From Symbiodinium microadriaticum (taxonomy: Eukaryota > Sar > Dinophyceae > Suessiales > Symbiodiniaceae), in assembly GCA_001939145.1 (NCBI GenBank), contig LSRX01000076.1, forward strand, positions 235,171-299,170: DNA of 64,000 nucleotides, written 5' to 3'. The notes beneath the pieces were generated by a model. It saw only the letters and a program-made list of their open reading frames with translations, ran no database searches and was not told the DNA's origin. Position 1 is the stretch's first letter. The number at the start of each line of letters is the position of its first letter. The position numbers and the translations under genes are program-made. Below are positions 23,153 to 35,960 of this stretch, piece by piece.

Positions 23153-23702
23153 GTAAGAGCCTTTCAGAAGTTCCGGCCTGAAAATTTGCGGTCTTAACCC
23201 CGTACTACGCCCTCAACTCCAAGACAAAAGGTATTCCCTATTAGGGTATCTAAATTTAAGGCATTGATGTCAAAGGTTTCTAGTGTGTTTGGTATTGTGG
23301 TTCTGGGCATAAGGGTTTATAAGCCCCTGCGTAACGTCTCATGCTCTAAACCCCATCGTAGACCGTACCCAGGCCTGGGACGCAGTTGATGTTGGTATGA
23401 TCGACCCATCCTGGAAACAAGGCGCGTTGAGAAAGTGATGTCAGGCGTGGATGTCTGAAGTGTCGTATAGGGATTAGGGGGTCTCATCTCTCATCTAGCG
23501 CCCTTGCTTCTCGAAGGGATTTTGGGTATATAACTGTAGCCATAGAAAAGGACTCTATAGGGGGATACGTTTACTAATCATTCTACTTAATGAAACTTTC
23601 CTTCATGCTGTAAGGGCTTGTTCAAACGCTTTACTCTCTCGCACACTTTCGGTTCCCGATAATGGAGAAGCTTCAAACACCACCGGCATGGCGAGGCTGG
23701 TA
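23153..23702. other. Intergenic sequence
   Basis: No gene seen in this stretch leading up to the CAG array. Confidence 0.4.
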
Positions 23703-23728
23703 GGAGGAGGAGAAGCAGTAGCAGGAGT

Positions 23729-23773
<45 letters not shown>

Positions 23774-23774
23774 T

Positions 23775-23823
<49 letters not shown>

Positions 23824-24378
23824 NNNNNNNNNNNNNNNNNNNNNNNNNNNNNNNNNNNNNNNNNNNNNNNNNNNNNNNNNNNNNNNNNNNNNNNNNNNNN
23901 NNNNNNNNNNNNNNNNNNNNNNNNNNNNNNNNNNNNNNNNNNNNNNNNNNNNNNNNNNNNNNNNNNNNNNNNNNNNNNNNNNNNNNNNNNNNNNNNNNNN
24001 NNNNNNNNNNNNNNNNNNNNNNNNNNNNNNNNNNNNNNNNNNNNNNNNNNNNNNNNNNNNNNNNNNNNNNNNNNNNNNNNNNNNNNNNNNNNNNNNNNNN
24101 NNNNNNNNNNNNNNNNNNNNNNNNNNNNNNNNNNNNNNNNNNNNNNNNNNNNNNNNNNNNNNNNNNNNNNNNNNNNNNNNNNNNNNNNNNNNNNNNNNNN
24201 NNNNNNNNNNNNNNNNNNNNNNNNNNNNNNNNNNNNNNNNNNNNNNNNNNNNNNNNNNNNNNNNNNNNNNNNNNNNAGTAGTAGTAGTAGTAGTAGTAGT
24301 AGTAGCAGTAGTAGTAGTAGTTGTAGTAGTAGTAGTAGTAGTAGCAGCAGTAGCAGTAGCAGTAGCAGTAGCAGTAGC

Positions 24379-24416
<38 letters not shown>

Positions 24417-24425
24417 CAGCAGCAA
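23703..24425. repeat. (CAG)n/(AGT)n trinucleotide array interrupted by an assembly gap
   Basis: Left of the gap is (CAG)n with AGG and TAG interruptions (to 23823); right of it is (AGT)n grading into AGC/AGT mixtures (24277-24425). The open frames through it (poly-Ala, poly-Leu, poly-Tyr) include undetermined bases and are not credible genes. Confidence 0.95.
23824..24276. other. Assembly gap (453 N)
   Basis: A run of undetermined bases within the trinucleotide array; real length unknown. Confidence 0.99.
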
Positions 24426-24429
24426 GCGC

Positions 24430-26370
24430 AGTCGTGTAATAGTTGCAGTAACGAGAGGGGTAGCAAGGTAGCAGTGACCAGGAAGGTCATCGCTTCCTCC
24501 GTAAACAGCCTTTGGGGACCCCCACCTGCAATCAAAAGGGTTCCCCAAACTCGATACAAGCAGCCCCAAACCGGAACTACGGTTTTGGGTTCAGGGAGGC
24601 TTTTTTGTTGAACTGTCTTTGTTTCAAGCTGCTGTTCAGAATCCCTGGAAATGTAGGGTTAGAGGAGGTTGGGGGGGAGTATAGGGCCGCCGTGCCCACA
24701 TCCCCGCGGCCTGGGATCGGAAACGCCTCCGCCTCGGCCAGGCAGCTCCACCACTCGGAAGGAGACCTGCTTTAGCCGGGTTATAGTTCTTTTAGGGCCA
24801 TCATGTATGACAAGAGGAGGCTCTGAAAAGGAAAATTGAACGGTAAAGGTATCTAAAAAGCGCAGGTGGGCTGGGTGGATGCTGCCGGGTTTTTTCGTTT
24901 CGAAGCGGGGCTGCTGGCTCTGAGTGCTCTAGCCACGCTCCTTTCTTGCCTGTGGCGAGAACATGGGCTCTCAGCTTGCCGGGCTTGGGCTCTTCGGAGA
25001 CATTCCGGAATCTCCTTCAAGGTGTAGCAGCAGGCAGAAGGCTTTAAAGCTGTGTCTCGCCACGGTGGGATGGCGCTACGATGGGCTGACCAGAGCCTCT
25101 GAAGGGCGCGCCTCAAAGGCTTTTGGCTATTCTTTGGGCACCCCTTTTGTCCGGACCCCCTGTGGGCTTCAACCCGAAGAAGCTTGAAACCTTTCTGAGC
25201 CCCAAACCCATACTCAAACGAATACCCTTCCAAAAACCCCCCTAACCATCCAAAGATGACCTCGGCTCACTGCTTTTGCTAGAGAAGAAAGCCTACGAAG
25301 AAGGCCCTTCAAGCCGAAAGGGGCCCGCCCCCGGTGAGCCCCTGGAAGGGGATCCCGGCTTCTTTGGATGGAAGGCCACGCTGGAGGAGCCGCAGGGGCC
25401 CGAGAGTCTGGGCCGGCAGCCCTCGGCTGAGGGCTTGTTTTTCCCCTTTTTTTTTTCTGCACCTTCGGGGTGCATGGCAAACCCCGAAGACTCGCATGAG
25501 CGCAGGGGATGCACCGCTTCGGTTTGCGCGAGGCGTTCCGAGTTGTGTGCCCAGGAGCCATGTTTCAAGCAAAGTTGGGTGCTTGGGGCTGTCTGACATC
25601 ATGTTGTTCTGCTGTGCAGGGCCCGCACAGCTTCCTTGTTTGGAGGCGCGAACAACTACCAGAACCGCTCCTTAGGGCTCCTACCAGTAATAAGACTCTA
25701 CCAACCCCCCCAAACTGAGTCTAATTACAAAGGGCACTACGTTACCGCAGCAATGCTGCTGCCGGCTGTGGTCTTCAGAGGCGTGCCTTTAAACCTGTGA
25801 GGAATGCTGCTCTCGTTCCGGGTCACGTAAAGACTGGCGATGTTTCCCTCACGGTTGTTCTGAGGCATGTACCTCCCTCACTCCCGCCTGCAAGACAGGC
25901 ATTAGAGAGACAGTTTTGAAGTGGTTGAAAAGCCCTCCGGCCATGCGACTCCGCACCTATTCAGCAGCTGCTAAGCCTGTCATCGACTCACAACTTCCGC
26001 ATGAGACACCAGTCTAACCAGTTCAACTCAGCGAAACCCAGCGAAACAACGACTGGAGGAACGTGGATTGCACTTAATAAGTGCAAGACTCTGCTTGGCT
26101 CACATGCCCCTTGTGACTTGTAGGAACAGCAACAACATTTTTATCGAGGTTAGCCTGCTTGAGTCTTCGAATCCTCTGAGTTCGCCATATGCCTCCGATG
26201 CATTCTTCGGTTCTGAAAGTCTAGCAGAGAGCGTAACATGCGGATTCTTCAGCGAGCCCCTCACTTCCGCGACAGAGCTAATAGACAGCCGGAGGAGGCT
26301 TTCCTTCTCAATTCAGGGCTCCTCTGATGGGATCTATAATAAGGGTTCGTTTCCAGGGAGCCATGAGGGT
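24430..26370. other. Unrecognised sequence with overlapping open frames
   Basis: No known gene. Between 25210 and 25720 several frames are open on both strands; the plus frame 25276-25596 has a Cys-containing tail (CTASVCARRSELCAQEPC), and a TTGTTCTGCTGTGCAG acceptor-like site lies at about 25602-25619. This could hold exons, but nothing is identified. Confidence 0.25.
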
Positions 26371-29300
26371 CTAGTGACTAGTGTACTTCAGCACAGCTGA
26401 CACTGATAATTTTCGGCCCAAGCGGCCTTTTCGTGGAGGAGCTTGGGCCAGGCGGGAATGGCCTAGGCGTGTAGTGGTCTCTGCAAGCTCGTTCTCGGAG
26501 ACGGCCCCAGCCCCAAACCCCGAACCCGGATTCCATTCGAGCGATGAGAGTTTGGAGTCGGAGTGCTGGTTGCATGTGGAGTGAGCGGACGGCTGCTGGG
26601 AGGTGTCTGCTTCATGATATCTTTGCGAGCGGGAGCCTTTGCTTGCTTCGCAACTCCAGTTCCTACGAGCCTGTTCACATTGAGTGAGCGAGCAGGGGCC
26701 CATCTCCCCGAGCGAAATCTCGGGAACCTTATTCTGAACTGCCTCAAGCCACCTTCGGACAGGGCAGCTGCACGGGCAGAGTTAAAGAGCTTCTTCTCTC
26801 AGCAAAAAGAAGCTCGTAGATAGTTTTGGTGGCATCGCTCCCCACACCCCGGAGCATAAGCTCTCCGTGGCAGAAGCCCTCCGCACTCGCCGGCTTGTGG
26901 TCAGCCTCTAAAGCCCGACGAGACCACGATGAAAACAAAGACGGGAAGAAGATGATAGCACCGATGGGGATGTGGGTGGTGACGATGACGATGGTGATGA
27001 TGGCTCGTTCTGTGGTGGCACGGGCAACGGGGATCAGCACACTTTGGCTTGCCACCTTGGTGCCGGCCGCACTGAAGGCTTCCAGGTCTCTCAAGGCCCC
27101 GTAGTTTAGGCTCGAGCACGGTTGACTGCGGAACTGTCTGGGCCCCAATGTCGGGGCCTTCCAAATTAGAGGGTTGGTATCAGAGTAGTTACTATGTTGG
27201 GACTATGAGTGGAGATTGCTGTAATATTCAACCCTCTGTAGCAAGCTTTGAGCCCTAAACTCGAAACCCTGTAGTCAGCCCTGGACTGTTCCAGCCGGGC
27301 CCCTGACAGATGCCCCAGCACGGCGCAGGCAGCTCTCTAGCCAGAAGTCCTGTTCAGGACAGAATTCCACCTTTCGGGTTTAGGGCTTTGGATTTGGATA
27401 CAGAACCATGACGGAGCTCTTGATGCATGTTCCACAAGATGCCGATCCTCAAGAACAACAGGGCAACAAGGTTGCGCAGTCTTGAAGCTTCTTTGGGATG
27501 TATGAGAGGGAGCTTTTATGCACGTCGGCTTCATACGGGCGCTTCAGAAAATTACCGGACCCTCACATAAACCTTGCTTGGGCTCCTCGTAGGCGATGGC
27601 CCCGCAAACGTCCCTTGGCTGCATGCTTTGGTCCCAGCGGGGTCGCAGCGGATCTAGCACTGATCCGGCACCCTACAAAAACTCTCCATTGTAGCTGCGT
27701 TTTGTTGTCAACCCAAGTTGTGTCGGGATCCTATACTACGGAAAAGGGTCACCAAAAATGGAACTACATAGCAAACTGTAGGAGATCCAAGAACTCTAGA
27801 CTACCCTCAGCACCCGAAACTTTTTCGCTGGCTTGAACATCCCAGGAAGGGAATGTCGTACCCCATTTAACAGCTAAATTCTGAGCCGGTTTGGGGTGTC
27901 GGGCCTGCTTCAACCTGACCATAAGCGTCGGTGCTCAATAAGTAGCCTGTCCTGACAATCATGGCGTGTAAAGGCAGCGGAAACGACGGTGTACCAAAAG
28001 CTTTATGCAGATGCATCTTCAGATATTGCCCGAACCTCAAGACGTCTAAAAAGAAAAACGATATAAACCGATGCCTAAACCAACGCAGCTAAAAGCCGTG
28101 TTTATACCTCTGTTTGGAGCTGGTGCCGGCACATGCAGTGATTCCTTAAAATCGGGAGTACCTTGTTTCACCGCCGTTTTCAGATGGCACCTTCTTTTTT
28201 TGGGTCTGTATGAAGACTACATAGCCTTACAATAAGGAACCCCCATTTCGGGTCTCCTCTCAGTTTCTGAAACTCCCCGCGTCTCTGTAAATCCGCGCGG
28301 CCACTGGATGGCTTTCAGGGCCTCACCAGTGCCGGTTGCAGGGTTCGGGGCGTTGGTACGGCTTATGCTCTCGCAACTGGGGCTCTACCAGACGAGGGCT
28401 AGGGTTTAGGGCTTTAAGGTTTAAGGTCTAGGGAGTCGAGGGTCTGGGTTGGAGATTTCAAGCTTCAGGGGGTAGGGTGCAAGGTTTAGGAGACAGTTGG
28501 GGTGGAGGCGGCTGTCCGTTTGGAGCCCCCAAGTCCCGGGCGAAGACAGTCCAGAAACTGTTACACGATGGTGCGGCTTGTGGTTTAGGATGCGTCTTCG
28601 ATGTACACCTGAATGTATACATGCGCTTACAAGTTGAACCTACACTTGCACACATGGATGTGCATGCATGCATGTATATGTATGTATGTAGTTATGTACG
28701 ACGCAACCTGCCACCTACCATAGGCACGCCACACAGACCATCGGCCTCTCGCGAGATCACTTCGATGGGTCCATGCAGGCCCTCGTTACAATTCCTCGGC
28801 GACTGAAGTGGTCTCTCACAAGGCGCTTGGCTTCGAGTTCGTGCTTTCTGGCCTATGCGTAGGTCGTGCAGGTGTAAAAACGGCTTTCGGGGTGTGCCTA
28901 CGCTGACAATGCCGGCCATGGCAAGGACATGCCGTGAACTGATGGCACAAGCGAAACGTCACTATAGCCCCCCCCGCTCCCTGCCCCATCAACAATATAG
29001 AAGCCTAGGACCGTATAGTGTCGTCCTAACACAAGATTACGACATAGGCCCAAACAAGGCAAAGGCTACCTACTCAGCTGCAAAGGAGACCCAAAGCCCT
29101 TCAACCCGAAAGTCCTGAATCTAAAAGCAAGTCAGCCCCGTGGGACAGTTTCTGGAACAAGGAAGAAATCGAAGCTCACTGGGCGCTCTGCTTCAACCAG
29201 TAGCATTCTCCCACTTGGCCTCTCTGAGCGGCAGTTTCAGCAGCCCCCAAAATGGTTTCAGAAGCAGATACTCTGAGTCTCAAGTATCCCAAAATCCTAA

Positions 29301-30324
29301 ACCCCAGCCCCAATCCCTTCTGCTGCCGGCTTGCAAGCAAGAACGTCTGGTAGGTAGCCCCTATCCCTGAACCATAAAAAAGCCTAGGAGCCCTTGGTCT
29401 TAAACCTCAAAGTGCCGCCTAAGGCTCTGCAAGTAGGAAGATGGCGGGCTAGCTGGCAGCAGGGGACCGAGACGATGCGGAAGGAAGACGGTGTCCGCAT
29501 CCAACTTGGTGTGTGTTGTTTTGTTTAGCTTGCTGACTCTCTTTCGGTTTGAGGCTAAGCGTTGGGTAGGGTTTCGCTTTCGATTCAAAGTTCAGATTTC
29601 GGTAAAGGGTCTAGGGTCTGGATAAGGGTTTCAGTTTAGGCGGGTAGGTTTACCATCCGGTGCGTACCGGGCGGTGATGTGCTTGATGGGCCGGCTGCGA
29701 TGATTGACAGCATGCGGTTTGTCCGGTGCGAGCGTGATCGACAGCAGGTGGCACGTGGCTCTCAGTCGTGAGCGCTCCTAGAGTTTCGGGCGTTAGGGTT
29801 TCGGATGCTTTGAACCTCAGGAACAGCAAACCCCAATCTGATCTGCAGTTCTGAATGCTGCTTCAGCCGGCTTTGTTGCAGAATACTCCGATATCACGCT
29901 AGCTGATGTCAACGTTCCCGATTCCATTGCCGATAGTGCTGCTGCTGCTTATGCTCCCAGCAGACGCGGTGCAGAGACCGACTGAAGGTTTAGGGCATGC
30001 AGTAAGCCCCCGAACTCGAAATGCGTTTGAAACCATCTGCCCTGCACCCTCCTTAGGCATCTTCATCGAAGGCACTTTGACGGTCCATGCGTGCGCGGCA
30101 ACTTCTGGCATCTGTTGGACTTCTTTCCATACCTGCACTCTGAGGATCAGGAGACTTACAGGTGTGAGGGCCCGGAGTCCCGGAACAGGGGTCAGGGGGC
30201 CCTGGAAGCAGATCCCCACGGGCCGTCCCAGGCATAAGTTGAGCCCCCTGTGCTTTAGTTTCTAGAAACTAGACTAGCCTTTTACATAAACCCTGAAAGT
30301 CCCAATACAGAACCCTACAAGACC
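26371..30324. other. Unrecognised or intergenic sequence
   Basis: No gene can be named. Frames such as 26371-26703 minus, 26744-27148 minus, 27498-27836 plus and 29906-30265 plus lack motifs, and most overlap antisense frames. A GATGA-type imperfect repeat at 26970-27005 explains the His-rich minus frame. Telomere-like words occur near 28400 and 29620. Confidence 0.25.
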
Positions 30325-31046
30325 CTACTTACTAACTCCCCTCATCCTGGCTTGTTGCTTAGAATTTTCGGGCCTTTCAGGGTTGTTGCCTGCTACCTGG
30401 TAAAGGGCGTGGGGCTTTCGGTTTACCCAATACAGGATGGGCACGATCTCCGACTCCGAAAGCTCTGGGTCATCTAACCGCTCCATGCTCCATTCAGTGC
30501 TTCCCATGCCCGCGCAAGTCCCGAAGCCATTGCCGACACACATCGAAACATGACCTCTGATCCAAGAAACCTCATAGCACTTTATCCACCCTACGCCTCT
30601 TTCAGCGGCTGAATTTCCTCCGCCCCCCTTTTGGCCTGTGCGAAAACCTGGGTGTTCATGGCGGTCTTCCATTTACCACCATAAGCCACCTCCAGGAAGG
30701 AGATAGCAGTGCCTATAATTAAGGTTCTTGTCGAGATCTTAAGAGGTGATGAAGGCCTCAGAAACTGAAAAGGGCTTGCGTTGGGGTTCAGGGTCTGACT
30801 GCTGTATGCTTCCCACATGGCCAGCGCGAAGCCCACAATTTCAGCTCTGGTGATACACACCGTCACCTTTCGCACCTTTCCAGCTCCGCAAAGGGCGTGG
30901 GGTCTGAGGATTCGGGTTTCCTGTCGAAGGCTTGAGGCCGTGGCGTCAAGCCTCAGGGTTGAAGAGTTAAACGGGTCCAGCCACTGCTGCAAGGCCGGTC
31001 GACATGCACTTTCCGACATTGCTCTAAGTAGTCTAAGGCTGCCCAC
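30325..31046 (-). CDS. Possible exons of an unknown gene
   Basis: Two minus-strand frames overlap here: 151 codons at 30591-31046 and 115 codons at 30325-30672. The second has a charged, ordinary-looking segment (MERLDDPELSESEIVPILYW) and a nearby cysteine-containing stretch; the first has SALQQW-like and Thr/Leu-rich stretches plus residues from a telomere-like word (LNPNASPF). No domain is recognised, and the opposite strand is open at 30817-31077. Treat as candidate exons only. Confidence 0.18.
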
Positions 31047-31079
31047 GTGGAGCTCAATAGCCTCAAAGAAGCCTTGACT

Positions 31080-33850
31080 TCAAGGGTCAGGGAACTTAGT
31101 AAGCCGTGATAAAGGCATATACCTCATATCATGCGATGATCACAAACTATAGTGCAAAGCAACATGTTGAATAACCAAGGATTAGCCGTTACATCACAAA
31201 GGGTCACTCATATGATTTAAAGTATATTCAGTAATCCTTACCGAAACGGCGGGGTTTCAAATCTCCGACTTCGTCCCCTGCCTGCGTCTGGAGCCCGGGG
31301 ATCACCTCCAGAGGACTCTTCTGGAACTTTTAGGGTGTAGGGTTTGGGGGTTCTCTAGTGGGGCTTAGGGAACTCTCTTCTCTGAGGTTTGCTGAAGGCG
31401 TTCAGACCCATAGGATCTCTTCCGGGGGCGCATCGGCTTTTGGTTTCAGTTTGAGATTTCGGGACTTTGGGGCCGCTTCGTCTCCATTCTTCTGGCCTTC
31501 TCCTGAACTTCAAATTTGTCTGGAGACTTTCGCAAAGGTAACGGGGAGAGCTTTCAACTTCTCCACCCTGTTGAGTCTTCTGAATGGGATCCTAGCTTTG
31601 GGAGCAAAGGTAGCGCAAATCAGAGTAGTAAAGTTGGGGGCTCTTAGGCTACAAAAAAACCCATAAGGGAGAACCGCAAGGGATGGAATTATTGACATCT
31701 TCACGCCCCTGAATTGCAGAAGTTCGCCCTGCCTTCGTCACCGGCGGGATCTTCACCGTGCCGAAGACAGCAAAGGACGGGCAAGCGAAGAGGCCCTTGG
31801 ACTTCTCCTTCTGACCTTCGACAAAGTGATAGAGAGTCAGCTTCGACTTTAGGGCCTTGAGGGCCTTTAGGGCTTGGGCCTTTGGGGTTTAGGGCCTAGG
31901 GCCTTTAGGGTTTAGGGTTTGGGGCCTTTAAGGTTTAGGGCAGAGCCAGTTTTGACTTGGTACACCTCTCGATCTGCGCGAGAGAGTTTACAAGTTTGGG
32001 CCTTTGGAGGTTCAGGCTCTCGGGGCTTCAGCCAGGTGAGGCCTCTTGGTTCGTCGGTCGGTCGAAGTGAAGCAACACTCTGGTGGGGCATTCTAGGGTC
32101 ATGCATATCCTAGCAGAACCATAGAGTCCCTCCTGCTGCATTGGTATAACCTAAATAAACTCTAAACCCGTAACAAACTACCCGAAGTAACGGAATTTCC
32201 CGCCAAACCGCATGGACCGTGACATGTCTGAGTCTAGAAAATCTTGCACCTGTAAAATCAATCCGTTGGCCTTCAGGGCGTGGCCAACGTGTCTACTTAA
32301 AAGTTCATGGACCCTTGGGGATTGATATTGACCGCCAACTTGAAACGAACGGTGGCAGCTTTGCTACTGTACAATCGCGGCATGATGACGTTAATCCATA
32401 CAATGTAGGGTAAACTGGGCAATGCGGCGGCTTTAACGAGACATGAGATGATGGCGATTCAGCGTGGCTGAACTCCGGTGGCTCGACCAGTAGGAACAAG
32501 CACTGCACTTGACGTCCAGTTCGGCTGCACAGCACCAAGTATCAATGGTCCTTGAGCAATTACAAACAGTATCGGACCCCACAGACAAAACCACAAAGCT
32601 GTGTCATGACAGCCAAGCCGGCTTGGAACTACAAGTATCGGCAGCAATGTTTCCAAATCGTCATGTTTCGACAACAGCAACACTAACAGCAGCAGCATCA
32701 AAAGCAAGAAGCCGAGAGATGCCGGATAGGTCCACTGTGGGTGGTTGGAAGCCCTTAAACGCTTCTGATTCCATCCCACCAACAATCCCGAAGAGACTCA
32801 CAACCGTACTTTCAAGACTGGCTTAGTCACCTAGTCTTGGCGTTTCTGAGTCATTTCTGAGGCCTGTGAGTAGTGGCTGCTCCGTAGTGGGCAGGCCCAT
32901 CACCGTAAAGCAGAACCTCGCAGGTCGCCACATCGCATCTGCCCGCTTCACCGTGGAAGTTTCTGAAAGAACGGGAACAAGGTGCAGACCTCAATTACGG
33001 GGATCCCCCAAAATAAGGACCGAGAATCAAAGTTCTTCAACATGACCTCCAAAACCCGTCCGCTTTACTGCTCAAGACTTCTTGACACCTGGAATCTGGG
33101 CGAAAGGCCCTTGCCAGGGAAGGTCTGACCATCGCTAAACATGGTCTAGGTGGCTTCGGGTTTTCGACTGTCGCGCTCGCAGAAGCAGGCAAAGCTTCAC
33201 GACGACTGAGGTCAGAACAGCTTCGCTGTGTGTTTAGGATCAGAGCTTCAGGGCTCAGTCCCCGCCCCAACGAAAGTAATCTCTCAACCCGCACCCAGTA
33301 TCAAGGAGAGGTTTTCCGTGAAGGGAAGCATCTGGTAGAGAGGCCCCTGCGTAATGACATCCTCGGCGTAGCTGTCCCAAGAGGGCAGCCCAAAACCCCA
33401 AGCCCTGAGACAGCTAGAAATTCGATGGCTCCTTGCTATCTTAACTACAGGAGGCAGAGGGTGGAACGTCGCTGTAGCAGTGCCGAGTGGCATGTCTGCC
33501 ATGGGTAGCAGAGGTGTGCTCACCTTCGGCCAATGGTTCTGTGAGCGTCATCCCAAGTTATGGGGGCCGTGATGCAAGCCCCTGATTACCCGTGCTCCTT
33601 TCTCGAAAGCCCATGCTTTTCACATCAAAAATCTCCAGTGTGGGAGGCTCCCCAATGATCCCTGTACTAGCGGAGGAAGAGCTTGAAATCAGGGGGTCCG
33701 CGTCAGTGCACAGGAACGGGCCAGGCGGGGCCATTCTGCAAACCTCCCCGGCATGGGCTCTAAAAGGTTCCTACGAGTAGAATCAACCTTGAATAACGAA
33801 AGCCTTGTTGCAAGGAACCCGAACAAGAAAGAAATAGCATAGCTTTTTCG
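31080..33850. other. Intergenic or unrecognised sequence
   Basis: Degenerate TTTAGGG/GGGCCTTTAGGG words at 31850-31940. Frames 31358-31666 plus and 32509-32826 plus (Thr/Ser-rich) lack motifs. No gene named. Confidence 0.3.
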
Positions 33851-33852
33851 AT

Positions 33853-34330
33853 ATATGTATGTATGCATGTATGTGCGTATGTATGTATGTATGTATGTAT
33901 GTATGTATGTACGTATGTACGTATGTACGTATGTACGTATGGTTATGTTATGTTATGTTATGTTATGTTATGTTGTGTTATGNTGTGCGTATGTATGTAT
34001 GTATGTATGTATGTATGTATGTACGTATGTACGTATGTACGTATGTACGTATGTACGTATGTACGTACGTACGTATGTATGTATGTATGTATGTATGTAT
34101 GTATGTATGTGAAACCGCGCGCGTGTGTGTGTGTGTGTGCACGTCTGCACATATGCATGTACGTGTCGGTCTCTGTCTCGCTGTCGCTGTTGCTGTCTTT
34201 GCCCATGTCTCTCTGTCTGTATGCATGTATGCATGTAGGCATGTATGAATGTATGTATGTCTGTGTGTGCGTGTGTCTGCATGTATGCATCCGTGCATAC
34301 GTGCGTGTAAGCATGTATGTATGCAGGGAG
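33853..34330. repeat. (TATG)n/(TACG)n array with embedded (TTATG)n block
   Basis: GTATGTATG runs flank a short pentanucleotide block (TTATG repeated about seven times at 33943-33981, ending at an N at 33983), then GTACGTATG/GTACGTAC alternations and TATG again to 34110. A degenerate tail with TG, CTGT and CATGTATG words runs to 34330. The frames give Tyr/Val/Cys/Met or His/Thr/Ile repeats in all phases and are artefacts. Confidence 0.95.
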
Positions 34331-35030
34331 GCATGCACGCATGGCCAAGACCTAAACCATAGGCACGCAACCCCCCTCTGCAAGAAGCTTTGGTGGGTCA
34401 GACAACAGCCCACCATCCAGAAGTCTGTCGGCCTTCCGTTCTAAAGGTTTCAGCCCAGACATGCAACGATCTCTCATGCCCGAGGCCTTCTCGACGATTC
34501 CGTCGCCAGGCCCCGCCAAGTGCGAGTCCTCCACACTCAGGCTGCGCTAAACCCTAAACCTAAACCCACCACAATTCTCCAGGCTGCACAGCATCCAGCA
34601 AAAGCTCCTAAGAGCCCAGTGAACAACTTAGAACCCATTATGAAACCTTGCACCTTCACACACCATACTCCATGAACCCTAACAACCCCTGTTAAGACCC
34701 TTGCGCGATCCCGAATCTCATGATCCTTGTAAAACGCTTTTTGGAACAAGCAATAGAACCCCAAAGCCCCCTAAACCCTTTCTGCCCCATAACTTCACAA
34801 CCCCTTCTATACTGCTAGACCGCCCTTTTGCCCCCCCCCCCCCAAAACAAAAAAAAGAAAATACTAATAATAATAATAATCGCCCCACAGACCCCACCCC
34901 CCAAAAAAAAAGGGCCCCAAGGCCCCAGTCCTGGCCGACATACCTCAATGCGACGGCGGCGAGCCCCAGGAGCCCCAGGAGCACCAGGAACAGAACGAAG
35001 CGCCGTGGCCCCGCCTCCGACACTTAGGGT
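34331..35030. other. Intergenic sequence with homopolymers
   Basis: Contains CCCTAAACC words at 34550, poly-C at 34830-34843, an AATAAT run at 34863-34880 and poly-A at 34900-34910. No gene recognised. Confidence 0.4.
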
Positions 35031-35195
35031 TTAGGATTCAGCGTTCAGGGTCTAGGGTTTTAGGGTCTAGGGTTCAGGGTTCAGGGTCTAGGGTTTTAGG
35101 GTCTAGGGTTCAGGGTTCAGGGTCTAGGGTTTTAGGGTCTAGGGTTCAGGGTTTAGAGTTTAGGGTTTAGGGGTCAGGGTGTAGGGTTTAGGGCT
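35031..35195. repeat. Minisatellite of telomere-derived words (about 43-bp unit)
   Basis: Units built from GGGTTCAGGGTCTAGGG and TTTTAGGGTCTAGGGTTCAG recur about three times, grading into TTTAGGGTTTAGGGG. The higher-order unit indicates tandem duplication of a drifted telomere-like tract. Confidence 0.8.
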
Positions 35196-35630
35196 TGCCG
35201 TAGTGTGGCGCATAAGCAGAAGTAGCTAGCCATAGTGCAAAGGCAGTGTATCGTCGTTTGACGATTCGCCACTGGAGCCCACATGTGGAGGACTCTTTTT
35301 TTAAAACAACCCCCACGCCGTCGGAGGCGGCCAAAACACCCAAACCTATTTCTTTTTGGGTTTAGCTCTAAACTCATTCCATGGTTTTCTTCTTTACGGC
35401 GAGAGGTCGGTGCCACCGTCCCCATGGCTGTGGGGAGGCGGGCATGCGTATTGGACCGCTCTGGGCCGTGGAGGTCGAGGAAGCCTTGTTTAGGGAAACG
35501 GGTGTAAGGTTTAGGGTTTAGGTTTAGGATATTACTAGAATAGGGCTCGGGTGCGGAATCTATACTGGTTAACATAAGGATTGTCGTTGTTTTGCGGCCA
35601 ATGAAACACTTCTCTTAAGTTTGGTCGTGT

Positions 35631-35960
35631 TCAACGTAATGGCGTGTGGCTTTTTTCGTTGCGCCATTTGTTGTCTTCACTCCGCCCACTTAAGGGAATG
35701 CTCTCACCCGCCCATTTAAGATTGGGGAGCGAACCGGAACAATAAAGCGTTGAAGAGAGCGAAGTGAACGGCCGCACAGCTTCATCGCGGGCGATGTGAA
35801 TCCTTTTTCGTTTCTCTTTGTTGCTTTCTAACTGAATAGTCGCACGTTCCGTAGATTTACTGCAGCAAAAAGCACAAAGTGAAACCGATGAAAGGCATAG
35901 GATTAGAAGCATGATGACCCTGAGTAGGGTAGTAGACTCTGCGGGCAAGGCTCCCCACAT
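35631..35960 (-). CDS. Possible small membrane or secreted protein, unknown
   Basis: Open frame of 109 codons with a true ATG at 35958-35960. The N-terminus carries a hydrophobic stretch (LLRVIMLLILCLSSVSLCAF) that could be a signal anchor, followed by a basic segment (KEKRKRIHIARDE) and a polar C-terminus (SGRSEDNKWRNEK). No family recognised. The surrounding 35600-35900 has a texture unlike its neighbours, with tandem-like CCGCCCACTTAAGGG and CCGCCCATTTAAG words, so it may belong to an unrecognised mobile element. Confidence 0.22.
   Translation of the reverse strand: MWGALPAESTTLLRVIMLLILCLSSVSLCAFCCSKSTERATIQLESNKEKRKRIHIARDEAVRPFTSLSSTLYCSGSLPNLKWAGESIPLSGRSEDNKWRNEKSHTPLR

Noticed and set aside
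23603-24569. Long frames of poly-Ala, poly-Leu, poly-Tyr or poly-Cys across 23.6-24.6 kb
   Set aside because: They run through 453 undetermined bases and a trinucleotide array; no real protein can be claimed.
34200-34330. Possible CRISPR-like alternation of repeats and spacers
   Set aside because: The units are degenerate TATG/CTGT microsatellite words with no constant repeat and spacer length; the genome is eukaryotic.
33855-34444. Several 85-193-codon frames on both strands
   Set aside because: All phases of a TATG/TACG array are open; the repetitive Met-Tyr-Val-Cys and His-Thr-Tyr-Ile peptides are artefacts.
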